A DNA stretch of 64,000 nucleotides, taken from contig CAWDDH010000003.1 in NCBI GenBank assembly GCA_963801105.1, forward strand, positions 2,294,001 to 2,358,000, in the 5' to 3' direction. Position numbers and translations under genes: made by a program. The notes under the pieces are model-generated. The model did no database searches. It was not told the origin of the DNA and saw nothing but the letters and a program-made list of their open reading frames with translations. Positions 50,300-58,231 of this stretch are shown one piece after another. Source of the stretch: JAENVU01 sp963801105 (lineage in GTDB: Bacteria > Actinomycetota > Acidimicrobiia > IMCC26256 > JAENVU01). The stretch's first letter is position 1, and each line of letters begins with the position of its first letter.

Positions 50300-51445
50300 T
50301 CAGACGCCGATGAGGTCGGCCACCCGGCGGCGATGCGCAGCGGCCGTGCCGAAGAGGACCGCGTCGGACTCGAGCCGGCGCACGTACAGGTGGACGTCGG
50401 ACTCCCACGTGTAGCCGATGCCGCCGTGCACCTGGATGCCCTCCTTGGCGATGCGGGTTGCGGCGTCGCCGGCCGCGGCCTTGGCCATCGCGGTCGCGAC
50501 GGTGCGGCGCTCGTCGTCCTCGGCGATGGTGAGCGCGGCGAAGTAGCCGAGCGCGCGGGCGCGCTCGAGCAGGATCAGCATGTCGGCGAACTTGTGCTTG
50601 ATCGCCTGGAACGAGCCGATCGGAACGCCGAACTGCTCGCGCGCACCGACGTAGGCGAGCGAGAGGTCGAAGAGCTGGTTCGCGGCGCCCACCGCGTCGA
50701 GCGCGAGTGCCACGGTCGCGAGCTCTCCGGCCCGGCGCAGACCAGGCGCGCCCGGTGTGCCCGGTGCGCCCAGCCGGGCGTCGCGGTCCACCGGGACGTC
50801 ATCCAGGCGCACCGTGGCGAGGAGGCGGCTGGGATCCAGCGCGTCGAGCGGCTCGATGACGGTGGCGGCGGCCGGCACGACGTACGCGCCCACGCCGTCG
50901 TCGCCCGAGGAGCCCGGGGTCCGGGCCACGACGACGATCGACCCACCCGGCGCGGGCTCCACCACGGTCGCCTTCGTGCCCCGGAGCGAGAAGCCCCCGG
51001 CGGTCGGAGTCGCGACGACGGTCGTGGCGGCCGGGTCGACGGCCCCCGTGGGCTCGGCGATCGCGAGCGCCCCGCTCGCGGATCCGTCGGCGACCGGTCC
51101 GAGGAGCGCGGCCTGCTGCTCGGGGCTGCCGAGCTCGACCACGGTCGGGACGTACTGGGTGAGCGTGGCGAAGAGCGGCCCCGGAGTGAGGGCCCGGCCC
51201 AGCTCCTCCGCGACGAGCGCGAGCTCCACCGGTCCCAGGCCGAGCCCACCGGCCGGCTCGGGCACCGTGAGTGCGGGCCAACCGAGCTCGGCCATCCGGG
51301 CCTGGAGGGCGTCGGTGGTCGCCGTGCCGCCCGCGATGCGGGTCTCGACGACGTCGCGCACGAGTGCGATCGGGCATTCGGCCGCGAGGAATGTGCGCAC
51401 GGAGTCGCGGAGGTCCTCCTGGTCGGGGTCGAAGTCGAGCTCCAT
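50300..51445 (-). CDS. Acyl-CoA dehydrogenase
   Basis: A 381-aa dehydrogenase from ATG 51445 (MELDFDPDQEDLRDSVRTFLAAECP). It has the short N-terminal helical half, GLGLGPVELALVAEELGRAL, GAREQFGVPIGSFQAIKHKFADMLILLERARAL and IQVHGGIGYTWESDVHLYVRRLE. The canonical FAD-contacting SEPGAGSD loop is replaced by IAEPTGAVDPA. This is the profile of the FAD-poor subunit in FadE heterodimers. No full-length partner is adjacent, so it may act alone or with an unlinked partner. It ends 1 bp from the convergent membrane gene and overlaps no other gene. Confidence 0.88.
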   Translation of the reverse strand: MELDFDPDQEDLRDSVRTFLAAECPIALVRDVVETRIAGGTATTDALQARMAELGWPALTVPEPAGGLGLGPVELALVAEELGRALTPGPLFATLTQYVPTVVELGSPEQQAALLGPVADGSASGALAIAEPTGAVDPAATTVVATPTAGGFSLRGTKATVVEPAPGGSIVVVARTPGSSGDDGVGAYVVPAAATVIEPLDALDPSRLLATVRLDDVPVDRDARLGAPGTPGAPGLRRAGELATVALALDAVGAANQLFDLSLAYVGAREQFGVPIGSFQAIKHKFADMLILLERARALGYFAALTIAEDDERRTVATAMAKAAAGDAATRIAKEGIQVHGGIGYTWESDVHLYVRRLESDAVLFGTAAAHRRRVADLIGV

Positions 51446-51456
51446 GGCGGCGGACG

Positions 51457-52950
51457 CTATCCGGCGTCGCGCCCGGATCCGATCCACCGGGCGAGCGCGC
51501 GCCGGTCGACCTTCTCGCCGGCGGTGAGGGGAAGCGCGTCGACCTCCTGCAGCGCCTCGGGCAGCTTGTGGCGTCCGAGGTGCGCCGCGGCGAAGTCCCG
51601 CAGTGCCGCGAGGTCGACGCGCGCGCCGGGGCGGGGCACGACGACGGCGACACCCACCTCGCCCATGACCGGATCCGGGCGGGGCACCACCGCGATCGCC
51701 GCCACGTCGGGATGGGCCGAGAGCACGGCCTCCACCTCGACGGGATAGACGTTGTAGCCGCCGCGCACGTACATCTCCTTGCTGCGCCCGACGAGTCGCA
51801 GCCGGCCCCGGTCGTCGACCCATCCGAGGTCCCCGGTGCGGACGTGCCCGCTCGCGGTGAACGCCGCGCGCGTCGTCTCCTCGTCGTGCCAGTACCCGGC
51901 CATCACGGCGGGGGAGCGGAGACAGACGCCGCCGACCTCGCCGGCCGGGACCGCCCGATCGTCCGCGTCGAGCACGGCCAGGTCGACGCTCGCGTGCGGG
52001 CGGCCGACGCTGACGATCGCGTCCTCCTCGGGATCGTCGAACGCGGTCCCGAGGCCGATGCCGGCCTCGGTGCACGAGTAGCGCGTCGCCAGCGCGGCCC
52101 CGAACCGCTCGCGCGCGGCGGTGGCGAGGTCCGGCGTGATCGGACCACCGCCCACGATGATGAACCGGATCGCCGAGAGGTCGAACGCGTCGAAGTCGGG
52201 CTCGGCGAGCATCAGCGCGAGCTGGGTCGGGACCCCCGCGAGCGTCGCCATGCGCTCGCGGGCGAGCAGCTCGAGCGAGTCGTGTGCCCGCCAGCGCCGC
52301 ATGATGAACGTGGTTCCGCCGCGCATGAGGTTGCCGGGCAGCTTGGTCATGAACCCGAGGTGCGCGAACGACGTCCCCGTGAAGCTGCGCGTCCCGCCGC
52401 CCCACGCGCCGCCGCCGTCGGTCGTGGTGATGAACTCGAGCTGGCGGTCGGTGTACAGGGCGCCCTTGGGGAGGCCGGTGGTGCCCGAGGTGAAGATGAT
52501 CGCGACCGGGCGGTCGGGATCATCGGGGAGCCCGGTCGGCACGCCGTCGCGCTGGAGCGTCTCCAGCACGGCGTCGACGCGGGTCGCGGTCGCGATCTCC
52601 TCCACCGGTGCGTCCGTCGCCGGGGCGAGCCCGGACGCGGCGAGCACGAGCGCCGGCTCCGCGATCGCGACGATGGAGTCCCGCTCGCCCGGTGCGAGTC
52701 GGTCGTTGACCCCGGTGGTGATCGCGCCGACCTTCGCGGCCGCGAGGTACGCCACCAGGTACTCGGGGCCGGGCGGCAGCACGAGTGCCAGCACGTCGCC
52801 GGAACCGAGCCCGCGGTCGGCGAGCCCGGTGGCGACGCGATCCGAGATGCGGTCGAGGTCGGCGTAGCCGAGGGCCCAGCCGTCCGGCGCGACGTAGGCG
52901 GTAGCATCGCCGAACCGGCGGGCCGCCTCGCGCGTGATTCGGGGGAGCAT
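51457..52950 (-). CDS. AMP-dependent acyl-CoA ligase
   Basis: A 497-aa ligase, ATG 52950 (MLPRITREAARRFGDATAYV). Adenylate motif AIIFTSGTTGLPKGALYTDRQ (about residues 160-180), YSCTEAGIG, VRTGDLGWVDDRGRLRLVGRSKEMYVRGGYNVYPVEVE (about 385-422) and the catalytic Lys in PLTAGEKVDRRAL near the C-terminus. It would activate a carboxylate for the adjacent dehydrogenase, 11 bp downstream. No ribosome site is visible, so a leaderless message is likely. Its ATG shares the CATG with that of the divergent TetR gene. Confidence 0.9.
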   Translation of the reverse strand: MLPRITREAARRFGDATAYVAPDGWALGYADLDRISDRVATGLADRGLGSGDVLALVLPPGPEYLVAYLAAAKVGAITTGVNDRLAPGERDSIVAIAEPALVLAASGLAPATDAPVEEIATATRVDAVLETLQRDGVPTGLPDDPDRPVAIIFTSGTTGLPKGALYTDRQLEFITTTDGGGAWGGGTRSFTGTSFAHLGFMTKLPGNLMRGGTTFIMRRWRAHDSLELLARERMATLAGVPTQLALMLAEPDFDAFDLSAIRFIIVGGGPITPDLATAARERFGAALATRYSCTEAGIGLGTAFDDPEEDAIVSVGRPHASVDLAVLDADDRAVPAGEVGGVCLRSPAVMAGYWHDEETTRAAFTASGHVRTGDLGWVDDRGRLRLVGRSKEMYVRGGYNVYPVEVEAVLSAHPDVAAIAVVPRPDPVMGEVGVAVVVPRPGARVDLAALRDFAAAHLGRHKLPEALQEVDALPLTAGEKVDRRALARWIGSGRDAG

Positions 52951-53590
52951 GGCGAGAGGATCGCACAACACGGCAGGGAAGTCGCGCGGGACCGCGCCGG
53001 CGCGTGATCGCGAGATGCGCGCCCAGGGACGTCGGACCATGCGCAAGCTGTCCGACGCCGGCCTGCGGGTGTTCGCGCGGCGCGGCTACCACGAGACCCG
53101 CGTGGACGACATCGTGCGCTCGGCCCGCACCTCGCACGGCACGTTCTACCTGTACTTCGCCAACAAGGAGGACCTGCTGCGCGAGCTCGCCGTCGAGTGC
53201 GCGGCCGCGATCGAGGACCTCGCCGGTCGCATGCCCGAGGTCGGCCCGGGTCCCGGCGGCGAGGCCGCGTTGCGGTCGTTCCTCGGGGAGTTCCTGGACA
53301 CCTACGGCCACTACGGGGTGGTGATCCGCGCCTGGATGGAGAACCAGGTGACCGACCGCAAGGTCGACAAGCTGGGGGTGCGGGCGTTCACCCACGTCGC
53401 CCGCTCGTTCGCGCAGCAGCTGCACGCCGCCGGCGCGCCCAGCGACGAGGCGACGGTCTCCTCGCTGATGGCCCTGCTCGAGCGCACCTCCTACGCCATG
53501 ACCTCGCGGGACCTCGGCCTCGACCGCGAGGACGCGCTCGACACGCTCACCACGCTCATCCACCGCGGGTTCTTCACCGCGGCCGCCTAG
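52949..53590 (+). CDS. TetR family transcriptional regulator
   Basis: A 213-aa regulator. The start ATG 52949 follows a strong ribosome site (GGGGGAGC), with an alternative start at 53015 (MRAQGRRTMRKL). DNA-binding domain at about residues 30-75: KLSDAGLRVFARRGYHETRVDDIVRSARTSHGTFYLYFANKEDLLREL. The recognition helix TSHGTFYLYF equals that of the TetR gene at 283, so the two may recognise the same or a very similar operator. Divergent from the acyl-CoA ligase with no intergenic DNA. The ligand is probably an acyl-CoA. Confidence 0.85.
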   Translation: MARGSHNTAGKSRGTAPARDREMRAQGRRTMRKLSDAGLRVFARRGYHETRVDDIVRSARTSHGTFYLYFANKEDLLRELAVECAAAIEDLAGRMPEVGPGPGGEAALRSFLGEFLDTYGHYGVVIRAWMENQVTDRKVDKLGVRAFTHVARSFAQQLHAAGAPSDEATVSSLMALLERTSYAMTSRDLGLDREDALDTLTTLIHRGFFTAAA

Positions 53591-53627
53591 CGCCCGGGCG
53601 CTCGGCGAGGGGCCAGTCGGGGAGGGA

Positions 53628-54770
53628 TCAGTCGGTGCCGAGGAGGAGGGTCGCGGTGGAGGAGAACCAGCCGCCGGTGCCGTTGACGCACGCGATCTTC
53701 GCGTCCGGCACCTGACGCGCGCCGGCCTCGCCGCGCAGCTGGGTCACGGCCTCCACCATGAGGAACATGCCCCGCATCCCGGGGTGGCAGCACGAGAGCC
53801 CACCGCCGTCGGTGTTGGTCGGGAGCGCCCCGCCCACGCGGAGCTTGCCGTCCTCGACGAACGCACCGCCCTCGCCCCGACCACAGAAGCCGAGTCCCTC
53901 GAGCGACATGAGGACCATCGAGGTGAAGGCGTCGTAGATCTGGCAGATGTCGACGTCCGCCGGTGTGAGACCCGCTCGGTCGAACGCGAGCTTGCCCGAC
54001 CGCACCGCGGGGGACTGGGTGAAGTCCTCCCACTCGCTCATCGTGGTGTGGCTGGACGTCTCGCCCGAGCCGAGCACGTACACCGGTGGGCGCGGCAGGT
54101 CCCGGGCCCGCTCCTCGGAGGTGAGCACGATCGCACCGCCGCCGTCGGAGCGGATGCAGCAGTGCAGCTTCGTGAGCGGGTCCGCGATCATCGCGGAGCT
54201 CTGGACGTCCTCGATCGTGATCGGATCGCGGTAGTACGCGTCCGGGTTGAGGCTCGCGTTGTGGCGGGTCGAAACCGCGATCTCGGCGAGCTGCTCGATC
54301 GTCGTTCCGTACTCGTACATGTGTCGCCGCGTCGCCATCGCGTACTTGGCGATGAGGGCGTGCCCGTACGGTGCGTCGAACTGGGTGGGCCCGCGCGCAC
54401 CGAAGTTGAGGTTGGCGGTGCGCCGACCCGCCTTGAGGTCGGCACGGGTCGTGGAGCCGTAGACGAGGACGATGACCTCGGCATGGCCGGCGCGGATCGC
54501 CTCGACCGCGTGCTCGGCCATCACGACCCACGCCGCGCCGCCCACGCCGGTGCCGTCGATCCAGGTCGGCCGCAGGCCGAGGTACTCGGCGATCTCGACC
54601 GGTGCGATGAGTCCCATGCCCGTCGACCCGATGCCGTCGATGTCGTCCTTGGTGAGCCCGGCGTCGGCGATGGCGCGTGACGCGGCCTGGTAGTGCAGCT
54701 CGAATGCCGACTTCGTGTCGACGCGCCCGCAGTCGGACAACGCCGCCCCCATAATGCACACCCGGCTCAC
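53628..54770 (-). CDS. Thiolase-like protein lacking the nucleophilic Cys (SCP2/Ltp-type)
   Basis: A 380-aa protein, GTG 54770. The thiolase fold is clear: VCIMGAALSDCGRV..., AIADAGLTKDDIDGIGSTG, PPVYVLGSGETSSHTTM, ADVDICQIYDAFTSMVLMSLEGLGFC and GGLSCCHPGMRGMFLMVEAVTQLRGEAGARQV. The site that should hold the nucleophilic Cys is DGTGVGGAAWVVM (about residues 74-86), without Cys. Such proteins may act as aldolases (Ltp2-like), which need a DUF35 partner and cleave beta-hydroxyacyl-CoA, rather than as thiolases. Overlaps the crotonase gene by 4 bp. Confidence 0.82.
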   Translation of the reverse strand: MSRVCIMGAALSDCGRVDTKSAFELHYQAASRAIADAGLTKDDIDGIGSTGMGLIAPVEIAEYLGLRPTWIDGTGVGGAAWVVMAEHAVEAIRAGHAEVIVLVYGSTTRADLKAGRRTANLNFGARGPTQFDAPYGHALIAKYAMATRRHMYEYGTTIEQLAEIAVSTRHNASLNPDAYYRDPITIEDVQSSAMIADPLTKLHCCIRSDGGGAIVLTSEERARDLPRPPVYVLGSGETSSHTTMSEWEDFTQSPAVRSGKLAFDRAGLTPADVDICQIYDAFTSMVLMSLEGLGFCGRGEGGAFVEDGKLRVGGALPTNTDGGGLSCCHPGMRGMFLMVEAVTQLRGEAGARQVPDAKIACVNGTGGWFSSTATLLLGTD

Positions 54771-55600
54771 CGCAGCCTCCACTCGATGCGTTGGCCCGAT
54801 TCGAAGAACTGCTGGCCCTCGGCGATGGACTCCTGGCTCGTGCCCATCGCGACGTACGCGTACCCGAGCCGCACGGCGTCGCGTTGGCCGTGCTCGCGGG
54901 CACCCCAGAGCGCGCGGACGGTGCCCTGGATCGCGAGCGCCGGCGCCGACGCGATGGCCTCGGCCGCCCACGCGGCCCGGTCCATCAACTCGCCGGCGGG
55001 TGCGATCTCCGAGACCAGCCCGATCTGGTGCGCCCGCTCGGCCGACATCCGCTCGTGGTTGCCGAGGAGCGAGAGCCGCATGATCTCGTTGAACGGCATC
55101 GCCCCCGACATGTGGATCGGCTCGAACGCCGCGGTCATCCCGTAGGTGACGTGCGGGTCGAAGAACGTCGCGTGCTCCGCCGCGATGATGAACTCGACCT
55201 CGCCGAGCATGTAGAACGCCCCGCCGCACGCCATGCCGTTGACGGCGGCGACGACCGGCTTCCAGAGGTCGCACGACTTCGGGCCGATGTTGTCGCCGGG
55301 GTCGTTGAACATGAACGGCGTCGAGCCCGAGCCCACGATGTCGTCGTCGGTGGTGTCGTCGCTGTCACCGGCCATCTGCTCCATGCGGTCGATGCCGGTG
55401 CAGAACGCCTTGTCGCCGGCGCCGGTGAGCACGATGCAGCGCACGTCGTCGTGCCGGCGCAGGCCGCGCCAGAGCGCGTTGAGCTCCCGCTGCATCAGCG
55501 AGTTGAACGCGTTGTGGCGCTCGGGCCGGTTCAACGTGACGTACGCGACGCCGTTGCGCTCCTCGTAACCGAGGGTCGAGAAGTCCGCGGAGAACGCCAC
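54767..55600 (-). CDS. Enoyl-CoA hydratase/isomerase (crotonase family)
   Basis: A 277-aa crotonase with GTG start. Motifs: VAYVTLNRPERHNAFNSLMQRELNALW, CIVLTGAGDKAFCTGIDRMEQMAG and VVAAVNGMACGGAFYMLGEVEFIIAAEHATFFDPHVTYGMT. An unusual acidic insert (GDSDDTTDDDIVGSGSTPFMFND) separates the two oxyanion segments. One catalytic Glu seems preserved (LGEVEF) and the other is not clear. Genes at 53628, 54767 and 55603 form one operon of CoA enzymes. Confidence 0.88.
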   Translation of the reverse strand: MAFSADFSTLGYEERNGVAYVTLNRPERHNAFNSLMQRELNALWRGLRRHDDVRCIVLTGAGDKAFCTGIDRMEQMAGDSDDTTDDDIVGSGSTPFMFNDPGDNIGPKSCDLWKPVVAAVNGMACGGAFYMLGEVEFIIAAEHATFFDPHVTYGMTAAFEPIHMSGAMPFNEIMRLSLLGNHERMSAERAHQIGLVSEIAPAGELMDRAAWAAEAIASAPALAIQGTVRALWGAREHGQRDAVRLGYAYVAMGTSQESIAEGQQFFESGQRIEWRLR

Positions 55601-55602
55601 GC

Positions 55603-56538
55603 CTACCGCCGGTACTGCGCGTGCATGCCGGGATTGGTGGAGCGGAAGTGGTAGCGGTTCAGGAAATGGCCGACCTTGCCCGGGTCCCACTGCGTCGGGT
55701 TGCCGTCGCCGTCGGTCGAGAAGAACTCCTCGCCCATCTCCCACGGCTTGTAGACGCACAGCGAGTTGCCGACCATGCGCAGGACCTGTCCGGTCACGGG
55801 CTTCGACTCGTCCGACGCGAGCCATACGACCGCCGGCGCCGAGTTGCCCGGGTTCATCGGGGTGAACTCGGTGTAGTCCTCCGGGTTCTTGATCTCGATG
55901 TCCGGGCGGGCCTGACCGACCATACGCGTGAAGCCGCCGGGGCCCACGCAGTTGGCCCGCACGCCGTAGCGGCTGAGCTCGAGGCCGGCGATGATCGTCA
56001 TCGCCGCGATGCCCGCCTTGGCCGCGCCATAGTTGATCTGGCTCTCCTGGCCCTGCAGGCCGGCCGAGGACACCGTGTTGATGATCGACGCCGAGGGCTG
56101 ACGGCCCTCCTTGGACTCCTGGCGCCAGTACGCCGAGGCGTGGCGCATGGTGTTGAACGCGCCGTAGACGTGCACCTTCATCACTGCGTCGAAGTCGTCG
56201 GGTGTCATCGAGAACATCATCTTGTCGCGGAGGATCCCGGCGTTGTTCACGAGCACGTCGAGCCGTCCGAAGGCGTCGATCGCGGTCTTCACGATGTTTC
56301 CGGCACCGTCGTAGTCGGCCACCGAGTCGTAGTTGGCGACGGCCTCACCGCCGCGTGCCGCGATCACCTCGACGACCTGGTCCGCGACCTTCGAGTCGGC
56401 ACCCGAACCGTCGACGGCTCCGCCGAGGTCGTTGACGACGACCTTCGCGCCATGCGCCGCGAGCAGCACCGCCTCGCCGCGACCGACGCCATTGCCGGCC
56501 CCGGTCACGATCGCGACCTTGCCGTCCAGCATGCCCAT
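55603..56538 (-). CDS. Short-chain dehydrogenase (multifunctional-enzyme type 2-like)
   Basis: A 311-aa SDR from ATG 56538 (MGMLDGKVAIVTGAGNGVGRGEAVLLAAHGAKVVVND). NNAG at about residues 98-101, Ser in NTVSSAGLQG and the catalytic YGAAK. The inserted LGGAVDGSGADSKVADQVV mirrors the paralogue at 30558. The C-terminal extension is about 60 residues longer than FabG. It heads a three-gene operon with a crotonase and a thiolase-like gene. Operator site D lies 30 bp upstream and a TACTGT -10 abuts it. Confidence 0.9.
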   Translation of the reverse strand: MGMLDGKVAIVTGAGNGVGRGEAVLLAAHGAKVVVNDLGGAVDGSGADSKVADQVVEVIAARGGEAVANYDSVADYDGAGNIVKTAIDAFGRLDVLVNNAGILRDKMMFSMTPDDFDAVMKVHVYGAFNTMRHASAYWRQESKEGRQPSASIINTVSSAGLQGQESQINYGAAKAGIAAMTIIAGLELSRYGVRANCVGPGGFTRMVGQARPDIEIKNPEDYTEFTPMNPGNSAPAVVWLASDESKPVTGQVLRMVGNSLCVYKPWEMGEEFFSTDGDGNPTQWDPGKVGHFLNRYHFRSTNPGMHAQYRR

Positions 56539-56567
56539 TTGCGCGTTCCTTCCCCCGACGAGAAAAC

Positions 56568-56581
56568 TGACGTTCACGTCA
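56568..56581. promoter_or_regulatory. TetR-type operator, site D (TGACGTTCACGTCA)
   Basis: A perfect 14-bp palindrome between the divergent SDR (minus) and FAS1-like dehydratase (plus) genes. On the minus strand a TACTGT -10 (56586-56581) overlaps its edge. The arm TGACG matches the other sites; the centre is 2 bp shorter than in the 16-bp form. Confidence 0.7.
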
Positions 56582-56644
56582 CAGTAGCGGGCCCAAATCG
56601 CGTTTGGCCAAGGCGTCCCGACGAGGGTCGCGAGAGCAGGAACG

Positions 56645-57139
56645 ATGGATCAGGACATCATCGGGAAACCGACCGGCGCGTGGAAGGTGCGGGTCGAGAG
56701 GGGTCCCGTCACCGCTTTCGCGAACGCGCTCCACGATCCGAATCCCGTCTACCGCGATCGGCGCGCCGCGCGCGACGCGGGCTTCGAGCACCTGCCCGCA
56801 CCGCCGACCTTCACGTTCGCGATGAGCTTCTGGGGTGCGTTCGCGGAGGACCAGCCGGAGGACCCGACCGGGGGCGTGAACCCGATGCACGGCGTCATGG
56901 GCGCCCTCCACGCGCAGGGGGCGCTGGTCCTGCACGGCGAGCAGGAGTTCACCTACCACCGCGCGGTGGAGGTGGGCGACGTCCTCCTCGGGGAGGGACG
57001 CGTCGTCGACGTCTACGAGAAGAACACCGACAGCGCCACGATGACCTTCATCGTGATCCGCACCGAATGGACCGACGCCGACTCCGGTGCACCGGTCGTG
57101 ACCGAGCAGTTCAACCTGATCGCGCGTCTGCGCAAGTAG
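56645..57139 (+). CDS. FAS1-like (R)-hydroxyacyl dehydratase, non-catalytic half (HadA-like)
   Basis: A 164-aa hotdog-fold protein. Start MDQDIIGKPTGAWKVRVERGPVTAFANALHDPNPVYRD. The position that holds His in the hydratase-2 motif is Tyr (NPVYRD), so it is probably not catalytic. Then AGFEHLPAPPTFTFAMSFW and EQEFTYHRAVEVGDVLLGEGRVVDVYEKN complete the fold. It resembles the HadA/HadC half of mycobacterial dehydratases; the catalytic half (981) is 55 kb away but lies next to the same operator type. The SDR gene at 57153 follows after 13 bp. Confidence 0.8.
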   Translation: MDQDIIGKPTGAWKVRVERGPVTAFANALHDPNPVYRDRRAARDAGFEHLPAPPTFTFAMSFWGAFAEDQPEDPTGGVNPMHGVMGALHAQGALVLHGEQEFTYHRAVEVGDVLLGEGRVVDVYEKNTDSATMTFIVIRTEWTDADSGAPVVTEQFNLIARLRK

Positions 57140-57152
57140 GAGAGGGACACCA

Positions 57153-57929
57153 ATGGGACGGTTGCAGGACAAGGTCGCGATCATCACCGGCGCGGGCCAG
57201 GGGATCGGGTTCGCCTACGCGAAGCGGTTCCTCGCCGAAGGGGCCAAGGTCGTGGTGGCCGAGATCAACGAGGAGCGCGCCGCGTCGGCGATGCGCGAGC
57301 TCGAAGGCCAGGGCGACGTCATCGGCGTCGCCACCGACATCTCGAACGAGGACTCGGCCAAGGCCTGCGCGGCGGCGACGATCGAGCACTACGGCACGAT
57401 CGACATCCTCGTGAACAACGCTGCGCTCTACTACGACATCGAGAACGAGCGGAACGACTACGACTACCTCCAGAAGGTGTTCCAGGTGAACCTCCACGGC
57501 GCCTGGCTCATGACCCGGGCATGCGCCCCCAAGATGGTCGAGCAGCGCTGGGGCCGGGTCATCAACCAGTCGTCCGACGCGGCGTACATGTACAACCTCT
57601 TGCCGATGGGCGAGTTCCACGAGGTCGGCGCGTTCACCTACAGCCAGACCAAGTGGGGTGTCATCGGGCTCACGAAGTTCCTCGCGAGCCAGCTGGGCCA
57701 GTACAACGTCACGGTGAACTGCATCGCTCCCGGTGTCACCATGACCGAGGCGACCAAGAAGATCGTGCCCGAGGAGTACATCGGCATGATCCCGATGATG
57801 TCGGCGATGAAGCAGACCCTCGAGGCCGACGATCTCGCCGGCACCGCCGTGTTCTTCGCGTCCGACGACGCCAAGCTCATCACCGGCCAGACGCTCTGCG
57901 TCGACGGCGGATCCTGCATGCCGGCCTAG
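57153..57929 (+). CDS. Short-chain dehydrogenase/reductase
   Basis: A 258-aa classical SDR: MGRLQDKVAIITGAGQGIGFAYAKRFLAEGAKVVVAE, NNAALYYD, INQSSDAAYMYN, YSQTK and NVTVNCIAPGVTMTEATK. The NNA-Leu variant and the DxxY insert are unusual. It lies 13 bp after the dehydratase half, which suggests a reductase or dehydrogenase acting on the same acyl chain. A ribosome site (GGAGAGGG) precedes it. Confidence 0.9.
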   Translation: MGRLQDKVAIITGAGQGIGFAYAKRFLAEGAKVVVAEINEERAASAMRELEGQGDVIGVATDISNEDSAKACAAATIEHYGTIDILVNNAALYYDIENERNDYDYLQKVFQVNLHGAWLMTRACAPKMVEQRWGRVINQSSDAAYMYNLLPMGEFHEVGAFTYSQTKWGVIGLTKFLASQLGQYNVTVNCIAPGVTMTEATKKIVPEEYIGMIPMMSAMKQTLEADDLAGTAVFFASDDAKLITGQTLCVDGGSCMPA

Positions 57930-57956
57930 CCGCCGCGCCCGGGTTCGGTTCTGGGG

Positions 57957-58211
57957 TCAGGCCGCGGCGAGGAGCAGCAGGAGCACCAGCGCGCCGCCGA
58001 GGCCCGCCAGCAGCCCGAGCGGCGTCTCCCACCAGGGGTCGTCGCGCCGGCGCCGGCGCGGCACCACGCCGAGCCCGAAGCCGAGCTGGGCGTACCGGTC
58101 CTCGAACGCGAGCCGGTCGAGCGCGACCCACGAGCCGGGATCGCTCCCGCCGTCCGCGTCGAGCGGGATCGTCGGGAGGTCGAACGCGGCGTCGAGGTCG
58201 AGCACGGTCAC
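57957..58211 (-). CDS. Small tail-anchored hypothetical protein
   Basis: An 84-aa protein from GTG 58211. A short acidic/aromatic N-terminal half (LDLDAAFDLPTIPLDADGGS, LAFEDRYAQLGFG), an Arg cluster (VPRRRRRDDPWWETP) and a single C-terminal hydrophobic helix (LLAGLGGALVLLLLLAAA). No family recognised. A cytoplasmic N-terminus with C-terminal membrane anchor is likely. It starts 20 bp after the CoA transferase stop codon. Confidence 0.55.
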   Translation of the reverse strand: MTVLDLDAAFDLPTIPLDADGGSDPGSWVALDRLAFEDRYAQLGFGLGVVPRRRRRDDPWWETPLGLLAGLGGALVLLLLLAAA

Positions 58212-58231
58212 GTCCGGAATGCTACGCCCGC

